The notes beneath the pieces are model-generated. The model was given only the letters and a program-made list of their open reading frames with translations. It did not search any database and was not told the DNA's origin. DNA of 64,000 bases from Tomocerus qinae (lineage: Eukaryota; Arthropoda; Collembola; Entomobryomorpha; Tomoceridae). Of this stretch, positions 27,401 to 40,763 are shown one piece after another (position 1 is the stretch's first letter; each line of letters starts with the position of its first letter). A program made the translations under genes and the position numbers. The stretch is from assembly GCA_020055645.1 (NCBI GenBank), contig CM034546.1, positions 105,731,812-105,795,811 of the forward strand, in the 5' to 3' direction.

Positions 27401-29270
27401 ATATAATTTTACGTACTTTACTGGAACACGATTTCGCAAGTCGCAAGTTTCAAGGACATAAATGGATTTCATAAAATGTTGAAGCTACTCTCATCCCTAA
27501 ACTTTTGCTTGAAAAAACATCTAAAATCAGGTGATATTTTGAAATGCATGAAATCACATCAATTTGGCAGAAAATGAAATAACACTAAAAGATAAATGTA
27601 CCATCACACTGCATACAATCATTTCGTTATTCTCCTTACACTATTATATTGAAAAAAGTCATTTTGTATTTCTCTATTTAATAAGTACCATAAACCCTAA
27701 TTACAATGACTATCTACTTATTTCAACTACTGCAGATGTGCAGACTGATTTTGGTAACCGAGTTCTTCCCTCGTTTGTTGAGCTACGCATTAATTTGTTC
27801 GACTACACATTTAATTTATTATTCCTGACTAACTTGACAGAGTTGCCCTATTCATATTTTCTGCCTTGAATTTTCATTTCCCTGTGACGACAGTTTCACT
27901 ACTAGTGCACAATATATTAGTGAGTAGAGTACACGTATATTTTAGACAGACGTAGCTCGTACATTGCAAATAGCAACACATAGCATGAATTTTTGTCAAT
28001 ATCACAGACACTTTACGACATGACGTGACACAACACAGACGGATTGCGCATATTTTGACATACGATTGTTACATGTAGGATTTCCAGTACTCGTCCAGAT
28101 TCTTATTTAATTCTAATACAGTGGCACATTTCACATCTACAGGATTTATATGCTCGCTTAATCATTTAGACTACTTTTTGTATTATAATTTTGCTGACAT
28201 CATTCATTATTAGCTAACACTATTAAAACTAGTGGGTAACTGTCACTGAAAGAACTTTGATCTAATAATGCTTTGTTAAATACTATCTCACTTATTTTGA
28301 AACTACAATAATTCTAAATCACAAATCTTTGGATTCTTTAGTTTTCTAGATAGCACTATATAGATACTACTTGTACAAGCAAAAAATATCATAACACACG
28401 AATCTGCGGTTCAAAAACTTATTACGTATTTCACATTTATAACTATCGCTTTGGGCATATTAAGTACCATTTATTACACTAGAGAAACATTTAGAAAAAT
28501 GAAAATCAAAGTTACATGCGTATCGTAATCATAATAATTTTCTTAAGCTATTTTACAAAGAGTAGAAGTGGAAGAATATCACAACAACGGTATTTGCATA
28601 TTAGGACAGTGACTTAATATTACAAATAAACGTTGACATGGCCATGCGATCTTGGAACGGACAGATAAAAGACATCTTTTAGGTCTGTATAAATATTTTA
28701 TGGAATTTAGTCGTTTTAATTAAACCTACATTTAAATAGGTACTCTAAAAATAAGTAAGATGTACCGACAAGAGTTAGCGAACGAACGTTTTTCTCGATT
28801 AGTGATTACCTACTATAGCTATTATTAGATTACTAATTGGTAGATCAACATCGACATGGAAATATTAATGGTATACTTATGGAAAAGCAAATCCTTTTCA
28901 TCTTCGTGTGCACGCTTTCACTATATACGAACAAAATGCTACATTTTCAGTATTTCTTAAGTACATTATAGTCATTCTTATTACTCATCATAATCAGGTA
29001 TGTAATGTTTAAAATTATACTAGTAATTTTAAATTAAAGAAATGATTGTTCAGCTTGTCTTATTTAGTATGTATGAAGAACTATTTCAAATAAGGATAAA
29101 CTTACATTATTGTGTTTTCTAACCCGGATTTTCCGAATCTCAACAAAATGTTTAATTTGAAAGCACGTTCTGTAGATCTATGTTCCTAATTAGCTACGTT
29201 TAGCAGTTTTACTTAATTTACATCTCCTAATAGGTAAGACTGATGTTGCATCAATAGCAAAATGGGTCTT
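24490..29270. other. AT-rich region between secreted-protein gene and TEX2; 3' UTRs only
   Basis: Both flanking genes point into this region, so it should contain their 3' UTRs. AATAAA at 24995-25000, about 0.5 kb after the secreted-protein stop, is a possible poly(A) signal. ATTAAA on the minus strand near 29151 could serve TEX2. Open frames such as 27564-27869 begin at TTG and show no protein-like conservation. A short (AATT)n run lies near 27142-27157. Confidence 0.5.
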
Positions 29271-32200
29271 CTACGCTGGTAACTTGAACTCCATCAGTGG
29301 TATACTTATATCATTCATATTTGGTAACACCATCACGCGCTGTAAAATGAAATGCAATATAATAAGGTCAGTGCTTCAAATGAATAGGTAATTTTAATCT
29401 ATATTTTAAAAGTAGAGTAGTAGAAGGAGAAAGTACCTGAAATTCTAAGATGAGCTTTCTTTGTATCCACCTAGAAACATGAACAAAAGAGACCTTTCGA
29501 TCTCCGACTTTCGGTTTAGTGCTCATTTCGATATTTGGATTGCCACGAAAACCAATCCAAATTCGGTCAGAAGGAGGATTAGGAATGTTGACTGCTAAGG
29601 TTCCAACAAGAGAGACTAATTCGATTGCCAATATCAATGGAGTATTTCCAAGATTCCCGACGACTTTTTTGACTACTTTAGTTTTCATGTATTTAGAACT
29701 GGCAAGTCTCTCGGCTAATCTCATAATTTTCCCTCCTTTTTGATTAGCTTCTGGTTGGGCAGGAGATTTGTCGTCTACCTGATGACTTGCAATTAAATCA
29801 TCGGGATCTAAATCTGATTCAGATGACTCGCCGCTGTCATCAGCCTCGGAATCGTAAATATTGGAAGAATTAAAGACCATGTTCATCACAGCATTTGGAT
29901 CTGTGCTTGGGTGGTGAGAACTATGATCTCCCTTTTCAGGTGTGCGGGTTACATCAGTTCCGTGCCCATGTTGTGCTCCACTTGCTCCTGGCGCTTCATC
30001 ATCACTTGTCGTTTTCCTGAGTTTGAAGAGATTGATGTGCGTTTCTAAAGTCACTACCATTCTGCCGTCGTAGGTTAAATCCAAATCCACCCACGTTCCT
30101 AGATTGTCTATGACGGGAGATGAAGCTCTAGAATAATGTACAAATTCATATTTATAATTCAAAACATCAAGGTAGGAGTTAAATGTAGGAAAATGACACT
30201 AATGAATAATGAATTGACTATACCTGTGTATCAATGGAATGGCACAACCCATATCTAATTCCGCCACTTTGAGTTCACCCAAGAAAGGGGGCTTTTTAAT
30301 GTAAAACAATTTCTTTGTAATCAAACTCTTAACTTGGTCTTTCCAGTAAGGAGATCCTAGAAAATCGAAAAATATCCTCCCAAGAATGGCGTTCAAGAAA
30401 TCAGGACTTTGAGGTATCGATGAAATATTTTCTATTCCAAAATCGTAAAAGTCATCTTTGTGCTTTTCTTTGTCTGGAGAGCTCTTTTTAGAGCTACTTG
30501 GTGAATCCTTTTCTTTCCCTGAGACATTTTTGTCATTATGTCCCTTTGATATCGTTACTTTGTCGGCTGCAGTTCCAAAACTGACGTTTTCGAATTTGTC
30601 TACAGGTTTGAGTTTATCTGGTGCCCTCATTGAGCGTATAATTCGTGCCATGTATTCATGATGTAAGCGAAACAAAGTCTGTTCTTGGGTATACTCTTCA
30701 TTTTCATGATCGTCTATGACCCTGTTTACATCCGTGTTTACATGTGAGGCTGCTTTTAATCTCCGAAACCTATAGGGAAAAGAGTAAGTTTAAATACCAC
30801 ATTTTCGTTGCGAATTAAAGGGAGCACGTATAAATAATTCAAAGATTACGAAGAAAAGCACTTTGACAGATTGAAACTATTCTCCCACGCTAATTTGTTG
30901 CAAAATATTGTGAATAATTTATTACCAGTCATCTTTCTCTCTGTCGGTCCTAGTGAACAAGTAAAGTGTCTTGTAGCTGCAATCTTCTTTCTGAGGGTCT
31001 GACTTTTTCGTCTGACTGTGTTGATGATGTTTTTTGTCTTTGGTAGGTGAGCTAGTGAGAGTATTATTTGCAGCAGCATTCACAGATTCCAAAGCAATAT
31101 GATCTTCACTTCCTGGGTAAAGCTTGCAATGAATTGCGTTATTTGCAAATTGGATTCGAATGGGATATTTCTTATTCCAAGCCCGTTTTCTAGCAAGCTT
31201 TTCCGGAGCGATAGAAACTTTTGCCCCACTTATAGAGAAAATATCATGACGAACAAAGATAACCTCGGAAGGAATTGGCGAATCGCTCCACATCCTTCGC
31301 TTAGGTATTCGATGCCTAGGATGAGGATAGGAAATATAGAGGAGAGATTGTTCAATTCGGACGAATATTATTCGAGTCATCCTTAAATGGCAAGTCAACG
31401 GATCATACTCTCCATCCAGCTCAGTCATCCACCCCTGAAATAATACAGTAGAGTTATAATCTCAAAGTCTATAAGGTAGCAAAGTTAAAATTTATAAAAC
31501 ATCTTACTTGAGATTTTGGATTATGCCTAACCAATAATTCCTTAGTGAAAAGTGGTCCGGCATGTTGATTGGTAAACACTTTCGGGTCTAATGGTGCCGG
31601 TGTTTTGTAAATCCCTTGGCCACCGAGTTCCGGCTCGCTGTTAGAGTCAGTCCAACTTTGGTAAATAATAATCGAACTAAAAGCACCGATAATAACACAA
31701 TCTAACGCTAGCAGAATGCGCCCGGGAATGATTACAGCTATACAACACAAGAGGACAACTACCCAGGTAAGTTTGTGCTGCAAAAGAGCTTGGGTCATAG
31801 AATTGGCAAGTGATGACACTTGTAAATCATCGGCGTCTGGTACTTTTTCATAGCTAGGGGATGAGGAAGGGCTCGGCAGCGTGTCGTGGAAATCATCAGC
31901 AGTCTCTGTTTGCGCACTTAAAATGCTGTCAATACTAGTAAGACTATTGCTAGTAGTATTTTCTGATGGCATTGATGATAGATTTAGACACGTGGGCTGG
32001 TATAGCTGAGGGACGCCGCCTACATGTTCACAAAGATCTTCTGCTGGAATTACAAAAGGCAAATCTCCGAAAAAAGCATCATATTCGGATCCATTGTCTG
32101 CTACCGCAGCAATATAGTCCACTCCGATCTCCTCGAACTCGTCCGCTGCCGACAACTCAGTAATTTCGGAATTCGGATTACTCTGACCTTGTTTTCCATT

Positions 32201-33300
32201 GTTTCCACCTTGACTACTGATGCTTGCAATACTACTGTTGCTGCCAGTCGTCCAGTTAGAGGGATTGGAATTGCTGGGATTTCCATTGCTATTGGAAATA
32301 GAATGTGGAATGGATGAGTTTTCTTCTCCAGAAGTAACCATACCAATGTGTTCGTTTACAGATTGGGAAGTGGAAATAGCACCCCCAGTCTCTTCTGGAA
32401 TGAAGTGAGATACTATGGATTTTCTTTTATCTTCTATTGCAGTAATAATTTTTCCTTTGAGATCCAAGTCTAAAGAAAGAGATCGCTTCTCCCAATTCGC
32501 CCATTTATGTTTAAGAATATACTCTTTCAATGGAGAGACGTCACCGCCAGTTCCTGGCTTAGGAGAATCAGGAAGAGACTCAGATTGATCATCTGCCAAC
32601 AAAAAGACAAAAAATACATACATCTTCCACGTTCAAGAACAATTTCCAAATAATACTACACATTTATTACGTATAGACTCGTCAGGGAAGAGTGTCTGCA
32701 CCGACAACTTTACTCAACACTAAAGAAATGGCAACAGGGATTTCTTTCGACTCTATCTAACAATGTTATTTATTTGTTTACCTACGTAAAAGGAATCTAT
32801 TTGCGATTTCCTACGTAATGCAACAGGATATTCAACCTAATCCCTTTAAGATACATTTCAGCAAAACTTTTTGGCAATTCCTATTGTAAGTATCATAAGT
32901 TCGTAATTAATTGGGCATCCCTACTCTTCAAAAAGGATTCAAAACCAATTATCTATATAATTAGCCATCATTCTCAATTCTCAAATGTTCCCAAAAATCC
33001 CTAAATTACTAAGAAGTTCGAAAATAATGCTAGCTTATGCCTCTTATGCTGAAATATATAGACATATATGTACCTACGTCATCGCCTTCTCTAAATGTCG
33101 ATGAATCGGTCTAATTTCACAATGCCATATGAATCTAAGAATTTATTTTACGTACCTGTGGCAGTTTCTTCCATCATAATCTCATGAATTTCTTCATTCT
33201 CAGGGCTGAATCTGAATGAAGGAAATTGATTCATTGACGAGGAAGATGAAGATCCTTTTCCCAAGCCAGATAGAGAAATTTTTCCTTTTTTCTCAGACAT
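29271..33300 (-). CDS. TEX2: TEX2-type SMP-domain lipid-transfer protein
   Basis: Orthologue of vertebrate TEX2 and yeast Nvj2, ER-anchored proteins that move lipids at membrane contact sites through an SMP (TULIP) domain (family knowledge). Six coding exons: 33300-33156, 32592-31508, 31434-30926, 30769-30224, 30127-29437, 29339-29271, closing to 1014 aa (human about 1127). Residues 1-320 are Ser/Asn-rich and probably disordered. A double hydrophobic segment (about 325-360; VVVLLCCIAVIIPG, then VIIGAFSSIIIY) is the ER anchor. A PH-like domain follows from about 411 (GWMTELDGEYDP ... LARKRAWNKKYPI ... LYLFTRTDREKDDW), close to TEX2. The SMP domain (about 690-1010) shows LGELKVAELDMGCAIPLIHR, GTWVDLDLTYDG, TLAVNIPNPPSDRIWIGFR and a final VLPNMNDISIPLM. 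The short last exon (22 residues) is in frame and matches the family end. The start is the only ATG of exon 1 (MSEKKGKISLSGLGKG). Confidence 0.94.
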
Positions 33301-36265
33301 TTTTGTTCATTTGCTCTGTTTTGTAGATCCACTTTGATGTTCGTTACAGATAACAAAAGTCTACAAGACACAAGTAAAAACTATTATTTAACTCAAATCA
33401 GATCCCATCAAATGAACTTCAACCTGCCTCAAAAACCTCTCAGTTTATGATACAGTGAATTATTTTAGAGCAGAAAAACCGACATTATATTACCGATTAT
33501 TTGGACAGACTTCTGAAATTTCTACCTCATTATTGTCATTATCATTATTGTGCTTATGTAAATGTTAAATTGAATTCTGAAACTCAATATGTAGGCATGT
33601 CTGACGTAAGTGGGAGAGTGGGACGTAAAAATCGGAAAACATTGAAGAGTGTTTCCTTATTCTTGTTTGACTTGAACTCCAACCTCGATTGGAAACAGTC
33701 TTACAAACTAAAGCTATGTACTCTTTTAATGACTATCTTTCCAGCTTTGATGATTCACAGTGAATTGTACTCAAGGAAAATATTCTTTTTTCGACGCTTT
33801 ACAGCTTGGATTATACCAGTTTTTGTATGTGTAGGAGATTACGTAGCAGATTAAGATTACTTGTAGTTACACAGGGATAAGTACAACTTTATCTCAAACT
33901 ACTATTTACTCGGACATTTTATATCTTTTCTTAGTAGGTACCATTTTATTTATTACTGGCCTTATAATACAATCAGTCACACTGTTCAAAGAGAAATATC
34001 ATTCCATTTAAATTTCATTTGCATTGAACAAGATTGCAAATTCAGTTATCTTTAGTTCGGTTTCCGGCCACTTTCAATGCTTAATACTTCGTATAATAGC
34101 TAACAAACATGGTTATGCATTATGTAATACTATGAGAAAGTTCCCTGTTCATTTTTTAGTGAATGGGAGGAAGTTGACTACGGAAATTCCCTTTCGTGTT
34201 GGAGTCATGGGCTGAATTTATAATGGCGATAATGAAGTTTCTCCTTTAAAATCTACTCTGTAATTAAAACAGATTTCGTTATTTAGAGATTAGTGACTTT
34301 ACAACCACCGGCGTATGCATATGCATCAAGTAATTCAATAGGGTGAAGATTTTTCTAAAGAGTACCGAATTCTTCTAGAGCAAATAATAAAATCTAGCTA
34401 AACTAGAGCTTATTATGTGGCTGCAATCAAATATGGCTATTGAATAAGTTTCAATGTCAGTTAGAATGAGTATTACTTAATATACTTACAATTGGTCAAT
34501 AAAAGTTCATGGAAAACGTTTGATTTGTGTAAGATTTTGAAATTCTGAGTCCTTTGTATTGTAGCAGTGAAGAATCCAGTCAATTTATATTGTTCAAGAA
34601 GCACTGCGACACTGACTGTTGAAATTACAATGGATGTCTAATGTTTGAAGTGGTTTTGTCACAATAATTACTAGCTATACACCACAAACACAAAGGTACG
34701 CAAACAGTAACTAGGAATATGACTCAGCGTATAGGTAAGTAGTATATTATATTGACATAAATTAAGTGCATTGAGCAATTGCATGCATATATTTACAATG
34801 TCACACCATTGTGTATTTCCTGTTGGTATAATCTACTACGTCTAATAATATCCGCAGGCTGTTTGTATAAGTGATCAAATATTTTGTATATTTCCTAGTA
34901 TAACCTGAGATTTATTTGTGAGCTGCTTATTTGAACAAACGTGGAACAATAAATAGAATCAACTGTCTGTTAGTACAGTTACACGTTTAATGGCAAGTCT
35001 TATTAGTAGCTACTACGTTTAGGTTTCGTATGTTACTATTTTTAGTAATTACAACTTAGAACGAGAACAAAGTTTTATTGACAAAGAAGCAACTGCTGCA
35101 CACGGGAGAGTGAGATAAGATTATTTCCTATCTAAATGCATGGCAGTTAATAGGAGTATTAATAAGAAGAGAGCTGGACTGGAGTTATGGAGAATTTACC
35201 GGCAGTATTGACTAATCTCCATGTGTTTTACTACTGACTGCCTGGTACAATGTAGCAAGAGTAGCATGATATATGTATGTCACATATGTAGTTGTGGTTT
35301 TGTCATGAGACAGTTTTTCTAGGATGTGAGTCATTGTCAATGTACTTTGTAGATGCAACTTATACAACTGCGTAGCTACAAATCATGCACAATAATTAAC
35401 TAAACAGAAGTGAGGGTAACATGGATATGATAGTAAATATATTCTAAATGCATTTCTCTAATGTATAATGATACTAAATAGTATTCACGTCTGTTTATCG
35501 TAAACAAATGTCCACATGACTGCCAAACCATAATCTAAATATGAGTCAGAACTCTATGTAGTCCAACTGTGAATGTAATTGTAGTGGATAATATACATTT
35601 AATGACAATTAGCCAGACCTACCGACAACACAATCTTAAATTGTCGAGATATTCTAAATTCCATGAAGATAATACAGCTCTTTATTGTGCTACTCAATTA
35701 AGTATATAGCTATGTAAGTATTAATTAACTATATCCATTAGTTGTTGGAAGGTCAAATTCCTTAGACTCCAAATATGTACATAATATGATTGAGGAGTTG
35801 CACTTTGGTTGGGTGAAGTAGTAATAAATGATTGGTTACGGTCTAGATAATAGTTATAGCTTCTTTATCGTTGACATTATTCTACCTACTACTGTGTCTA
35901 TAAATATTTTTAGACATGTAATAAAGAACATGTATTTACTACAAATACGAAAGCTATGTACCTTAAGCTCTTGAATGTGGAGCATAAAATATTGCATACT
36001 GACAGTTTAATAAATGATTGATTCAGAGAATGCCAATCCTCAAGCAAGCTTGTCACGTTTACATTTTTTCAACTCAACTTATCGCTTTTGTCCTATATCT
36101 GCTATAGCCCCATACAAATTATTACACATCTTTAAGTAGTTTGTTTTCTGAACACACTTCAATGTCTTTTGACCAAATTCCTATTTGGCAAATGCTTCTA
36201 AAATGATTTTGTAAAGCTTAGAATAATTTTAGCGTATTATTAGAATATAATATAGAAGAAATTAC

Positions 36266-36469
36266 CTATTTGCATAGCGGATGATTGCAAGATAGAGACT
36301 TGATGAAGAGGGGAATTGAATTTCAGCTGTAGCACTTGTGTGTATTCAAAATCGGAACTGTCACCGAGGAGAGTCGTAAACTCAGTGTGGATAGAATATT
36401 TCCAAAACTCATTTTGAGCCATCAACACAAAAGGGGAGAGAGACCCTATTGATGAATTTTGTGGAAATC
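36266..36469 (-). other. Orphan exon-like open frame, unknown
   Basis: A 204-bp minus-strand segment lies between a plausible acceptor (TTGTCACAAG) and donor (ATAG|GTAATT), both phase 1, and is fully open. It encodes a 68-residue stretch with GFPQNSSIGSLSPFVLMAQN and LQLKFNSPLHQVSILQ. It is visibly less AT-rich than its neighbourhood, as coding exons here are. I found no partner exons within a few kb and do not recognise the peptide. It could be an exon of a gene with long introns, a decayed gene fragment, or chance. Confidence 0.25.
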
Positions 36470-37670
36470 CTTGTGACAATAGAGAGTATATATTTGTCTT
36501 ATATTGAAGTACCACTTGTTATGACATACTTTTGTGACTGCATTATAATTTAAAATTTTGTGGTTAGGTACATCATATTGGCAGAGAGGACCCGTCGAGT
36601 CTGAAAGGAATTTAATATCTTTGGAATGCTATTGCTATGTCATGAATATTTCTATCGTTATTCGCTTTTCACAATCGATAGAACCACTATCTAAGTATGG
36701 TATAAATAGATATAAGTACGTGCACACAGATATACATAGGAGCTTCCAATCAGATTAGCAGAATAGATATGGCATACTTGCTAATAATCTGTCTGTTCTA
36801 AGCTGCTCTCTGTCACAAAGCAAAACTGCTCTCTTTGTGTTCAACCAGTCTATTCACAATTTTATCCACATATTATATCAAAAATAAAACGAAGACATGT
36901 TCCTAACTATAGCTCGAATGTATAGTAGAACTCTAAAATTAATTTGTCCACGTCCACACACTTTAATCTTTATTGCAATCGCACTTTCGTAATAAGAGTA
37001 CTCTTAACTTAATGAATAGCTATGCATAAAAATAAATATCAGGAATGTAGAAATATTGTTTGATTTAATATCATTGTTAATTCGCATACTTATAATAAAG
37101 CCACACTATAATTGCACATACACAAACAGCAGTCACTTTCAAAGTTTCAAAGAAAAACTGTAATAATTATGAAACTGTGTATCTGTTTGTCGTCCGTATC
37201 AAGTTTGTATTGTACTATATAGTAGAGATAAAGAATGCAAAAAAGATCGTCTCGTTTCTACTCTATGGATGATAGATCGCTACGATTACATAAATTGAAT
37301 TCCCTTTAGCTGGAGAGCTGAGTGGATGATGTTGTCAAAAACTGTGGATTTATGTGCCTATGTGTAATATAATGTAAGACTGACAGAGTAGAGACAGACA
37401 ATGTCCTATGACGTATCTTCTCTGCTCTTCACTTCGCAGATTTAGACCCGTCTATTTTATAGTTTCAGCTGTACAGGTAGCTATGCTAGTCACAAGACAA
37501 ATCTCCAATCTCCTCTCCGACTGCCAACTACTACCAACTCTCCGCCCACCTTCTCATTTTTGCTCATGGCCAAATAATATTCACACACTCACACACATAC
37601 TCTACTTCTACTACTCCTGGGCTCTAAACAGAAACGTAGTACAACCACAAAGGAATATAGTACTAGATTG

Positions 37671-37688
37671 TAAGTGCAGCTGCACTTA
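37671..37688. repeat. 18-bp perfect palindrome centred on an E-box
   Basis: TAAGTGCAGCTGCACTTA reads identically on both strands and has CAGCTG (a bHLH E-box) at its centre. It directly follows a pyrimidine-rich segment and overlaps a potential splice donor (GATT|GTAAGT). It may be a transcription-factor site in the region upstream of CCDC28; function is inference. Confidence 0.4.
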
Positions 37689-38034
37689 AACCATTTCCCT
37701 ACTTCTTAGTATGGTAAGAATACACGTTTTTGACAAAATTAAACTATTTCTGTATCAATACACGTGAAAATGAATGTCTTATGTATTAGTATAAAGGTAA
37801 TTGAACCACGTTGAACTTACAGTAGGTTAAGTCTATTCATCTGAATTCACATTGTGATGTTTACAATGTTCAATTTACTCAGTACATATGTATAAGATGT
37901 TATACTACCTGGTTATTACGCAGTCTGTTTGTATTTGTGTAAACAAATGTCAAATGAGAATGTGGAATCTTTATTTATAGACTGATCTTGGACTTTAGAC
38001 TTAGCTGTCAACTTATTGTGCGTTTTCGTTTTAG

Positions 38035-38151
38035 ATGAGTCATACGGATGGAAAATAATCAGGAAATTCTACTTCACCAATTGTAATTATATTCATCCTC
38101 GGATTAATGATTTCATCACAAACACAGATGTGGATGTCGATATCTTAACAG
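38035..38151 (+). other. Candidate non-coding (5' UTR) exon upstream of CCDC28
   Basis: A 117-bp segment is bounded by a strong acceptor (CGTTTTCGTTTTAG) and a strong donor (TTAACAG|GTATGT). One frame is open across it, but spliced to the exon starting at 39341 it would hit a stop within a few codons, so a UTR role is likelier than coding. It begins with TGAGTCA-containing sequence. The assignment to CCDC28 rests only on strand and position. Confidence 0.3.
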
Positions 38152-39380
38152 GTATGTACTATATAAACAAACATTACAAACTTTACCTATATGCAAATTA
38201 TCTTTAATACAGATTAAACATTCAAGTTAAATTAATTGAAGTGATTAGCTAACATTTATTTTTCAGAGTTCTTCAATTAGAAGTTAAATCAATTTTCTCT
38301 AATAAGCTTTGATTGCACTGCTGATGGTTCAAAGGACTATAATAAACGTTATAAATATACAGCTAAGAAATTCTGACTACTAGTCAGTGCGTCCAAGTAA
38401 ATTTCGAAGGCCTTTTGCCATAAGTACGTTATAAAATTTTTCGCTGTGGTTTGTGAGAGTAAAAGGACTATATAACAGATAACTTGATTGCGTGTGATTT
38501 GGTGACATTTTCAGGAATAGACTGTTAGTGAAATAATCTAGATATAATGTGTCTGTCATCTATATAGATAAAAAGGTCGTAAATACGTTAAAATTTAAGG
38601 ATCTCGGAATGTTGAGTGCATTCCAACTTCACGAAATGTGGAGTTGATTTGGTGTCGATTAATTCCCAGACACTAGTAGTCATTTCATTTCATAGGCTAC
38701 AGGATATATTCGTAGTGAAGTTATGTAGATTGTAATGGCACTGTATGAGTTAACGAAATGTCATTATTTCTCTGTGGGAGCTAATTTTTTTGCAACGAGA
38801 AACTCAAGGTAAAAAGAATTAAATCCTTAGGAGGTCCGCTGCTCTCATGTAATTATATTTCACCTAAATCACCTTGAGTAAATCATTCAATAATCGATAT
38901 GAACCTCTCATCCAGCTATTTTTCCTCCAATTGGTGCTTAATGTGTTTACGATTTAAGATTACGTGGAATTAGGGACTCTAAACGTCATTGTAAAAACCA
39001 AATTAGTTGCAAATGTCTTTAAGTATCCGATGTTTGAGAACTTCTCTAGAAATATTGGGAAAACGTCAGTAAATACAAGTTTAACTAAAAGAGTTATGAC
39101 TCTAATAAACTATTTACGTTGGGATTAAAACTCTAAAGAGCCTAAATTGTCGTAGCGGTAGCCTTCTGTAAAACTTTGATAATCGGCTGGATAGGTTTTG
39201 GATGCTTCTAACATATAGAATATAGCAAAATGAACTTCGAGTAACAAATTCACATACACGCAATCGAGAGCTACAACTATATTTTAGGGTTATGCTATTT
39301 ATAAGCTATTGACATTTATTTATTGATTTTACTTTCCAGGTTCTGCAGTCAATTGATCCTCTTATCGAAGCTTTCAGGAA

Positions 39381-40373
39381 ATGTCTGGTCAAAGTGATCA
39401 TCCTCCGGGACATTCTTTTCTCTCAGCTATTTCAGAAGTTAAAAATATGGAAACCTCACTCCTCTCTCTTCTGACATCCTTCCATTGCGGTGATTTGAGT
39501 GCTTTCGGTAAATACTATTTTAAATCCGCTTTTCTATTTCTAAATTCAATTTTGTCGGAATTTTATATCAATGGTCTGTCTTCATATACTGTTAGGACGA
39601 GGACGATCATTGGAAACAATGGAAGCTATTCGAGCCAAACAGGAACGACTGGCAAGACTTCATTTTGACCTCGGGTCCTCTAAAGTATGCAATTATTTCT
39701 CATAATTTCTTACATTATACATACATGAACTTTTAAATTATTGTTGTCGCTCTAAAATGAATTAGTGTACATACTCAAGAAATCAAGTCATTAATATTTT
39801 GAACATTTATTATTGCTCATAATCTGACAAGGCTTTGAAATGCAAATATGTTGGATAGAAGTATTGTAAAATACGTAGGCCAATAATGGATATGATAATT
39901 GACTATAATATGTAACACAAACCAGCTAATGATAATAATGTTTTGCAATTATCTAAAAAAGCAAGCTAAAAGTAACAACAGTTATAAGCAAAAACTATTC
40001 ATTTATAACCTTCAATTCCATGAATACTCTGGTCTACATAAAGTATTTCGAATATTTCGAATTATACTGGAGAATTATTTCTATTTAAATTGTATTATAA
40101 TTATACATTATATAATACATTGCATAAAAGTAGACATATAGTTAAATGTCTTAAAAGAACTACTATGTGATATTTACAAGATAATTACAATATACAATAC
40201 AATCATAAATGCATTTCTCGAATTTTATAAGACAGTACGTGTGTTTGTCGTAGCAGGGACAAGTAGACTCCTCCAATCAGAACTGGATGTCCGAAGCAGA
40301 TCAAAATAAACTGGTCGCTGGTCTCAGAGAGCTGTCTGTCGAAATTGAAAAACTCCACGAGAAATCTAACTGA
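39381..40373 (+). CDS. CCDC28: CCDC28A/B-family coiled-coil protein
   Basis: Small coiled-coil protein of the CCDC28 family. Vertebrate CCDC28B modifies Bardet-Biedl syndrome, acts in ciliogenesis and binds the TORC2 subunit SIN1 (family knowledge). Three coding exons, 39381-39507, 39596-39684 and 40257-40373, give 110 aa (vertebrates about 200; the disordered N-terminus is missing). The conserved core HSFLSAISEVKNMETSLLSL, then FHCGDLSAFG, then KQERLARLHFDLG, and a final helix LVAGLRELSVEIEKLHEK match the family in order. The ATG is the first after an in-frame stop in the exon whose acceptor ends at 39340, so about 40 nt of 5' UTR share that exon. Vertebrates carry an acidic loop between the two last helices; here it is short (VDSSNQNW). 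The 3' end faces SON, 390 bp away. Confidence 0.88.
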
Positions 40374-40562
40374 AACAATTTACCAGTTCACATTTACAGT
40401 ACATTACTACCATAAAGTACACCAACACAACAATTTTCCAACATTGTAAAACTACTTACCTTTTATATGTGATAGATAGTATACCTTTCGATTGTGCGAA
40501 ACTTATACATTTACTGTTACGATATTGGACAAGTATTTCCCATTAGCACGTTACAAAGACTC

Positions 40563-40568
40563 AATAAA
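40563..40568 (+). terminator. Poly(A) signal AATAAA, CCDC28
   Basis: AATAAA about 190 nt after the CCDC28 stop codon and before the convergent SON stop at 40764; the natural 3'-end signal for CCDC28. Confidence 0.5.
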
Positions 40569-40763
40569 GAATTACCTATGCTTTACAGGAAAGAATGCTA
40601 TATTTTGTTTGTGTAGCAGTGATTACCATACAAAACGATAATATTCTTGTGAACAGATAAAATGCATCCCTTTGGATTTCGCATCTTGGCTACAAAAAAA
40701 TTCTATAGTCTCATATCTCTGAAAACACTGCTTTACGCACTAATGTTAACTTTACATGTTGGA

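Larger units (their letters stand above)
33301..38034. other. Mostly empty intergenic region between TEX2 and CCDC28
   Basis: Contains the TEX2 promoter/5' UTR side (33301 upward) and possibly distal 5' sequence for CCDC28. A frame at 33501-33854 (117 codons, TTG start) has unstructured composition and is not supported. 37400-37670 is pyrimidine-rich and less AT-rich than its surroundings and ends at a possible splice donor. The two specific items worth noting are listed separately (36266-36469 and 37671-37688). Confidence 0.5.

Noticed and set aside
27564-27869. 101-codon plus-strand ORF
   Set aside because: TTG start, hydrophobic and aromatic drift typical of AT-rich non-coding DNA, no family features.
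33501-33854. 117-codon plus-strand ORF upstream of TEX2
   Set aside because: Begins at TTG, random-looking composition and no homologous motif.
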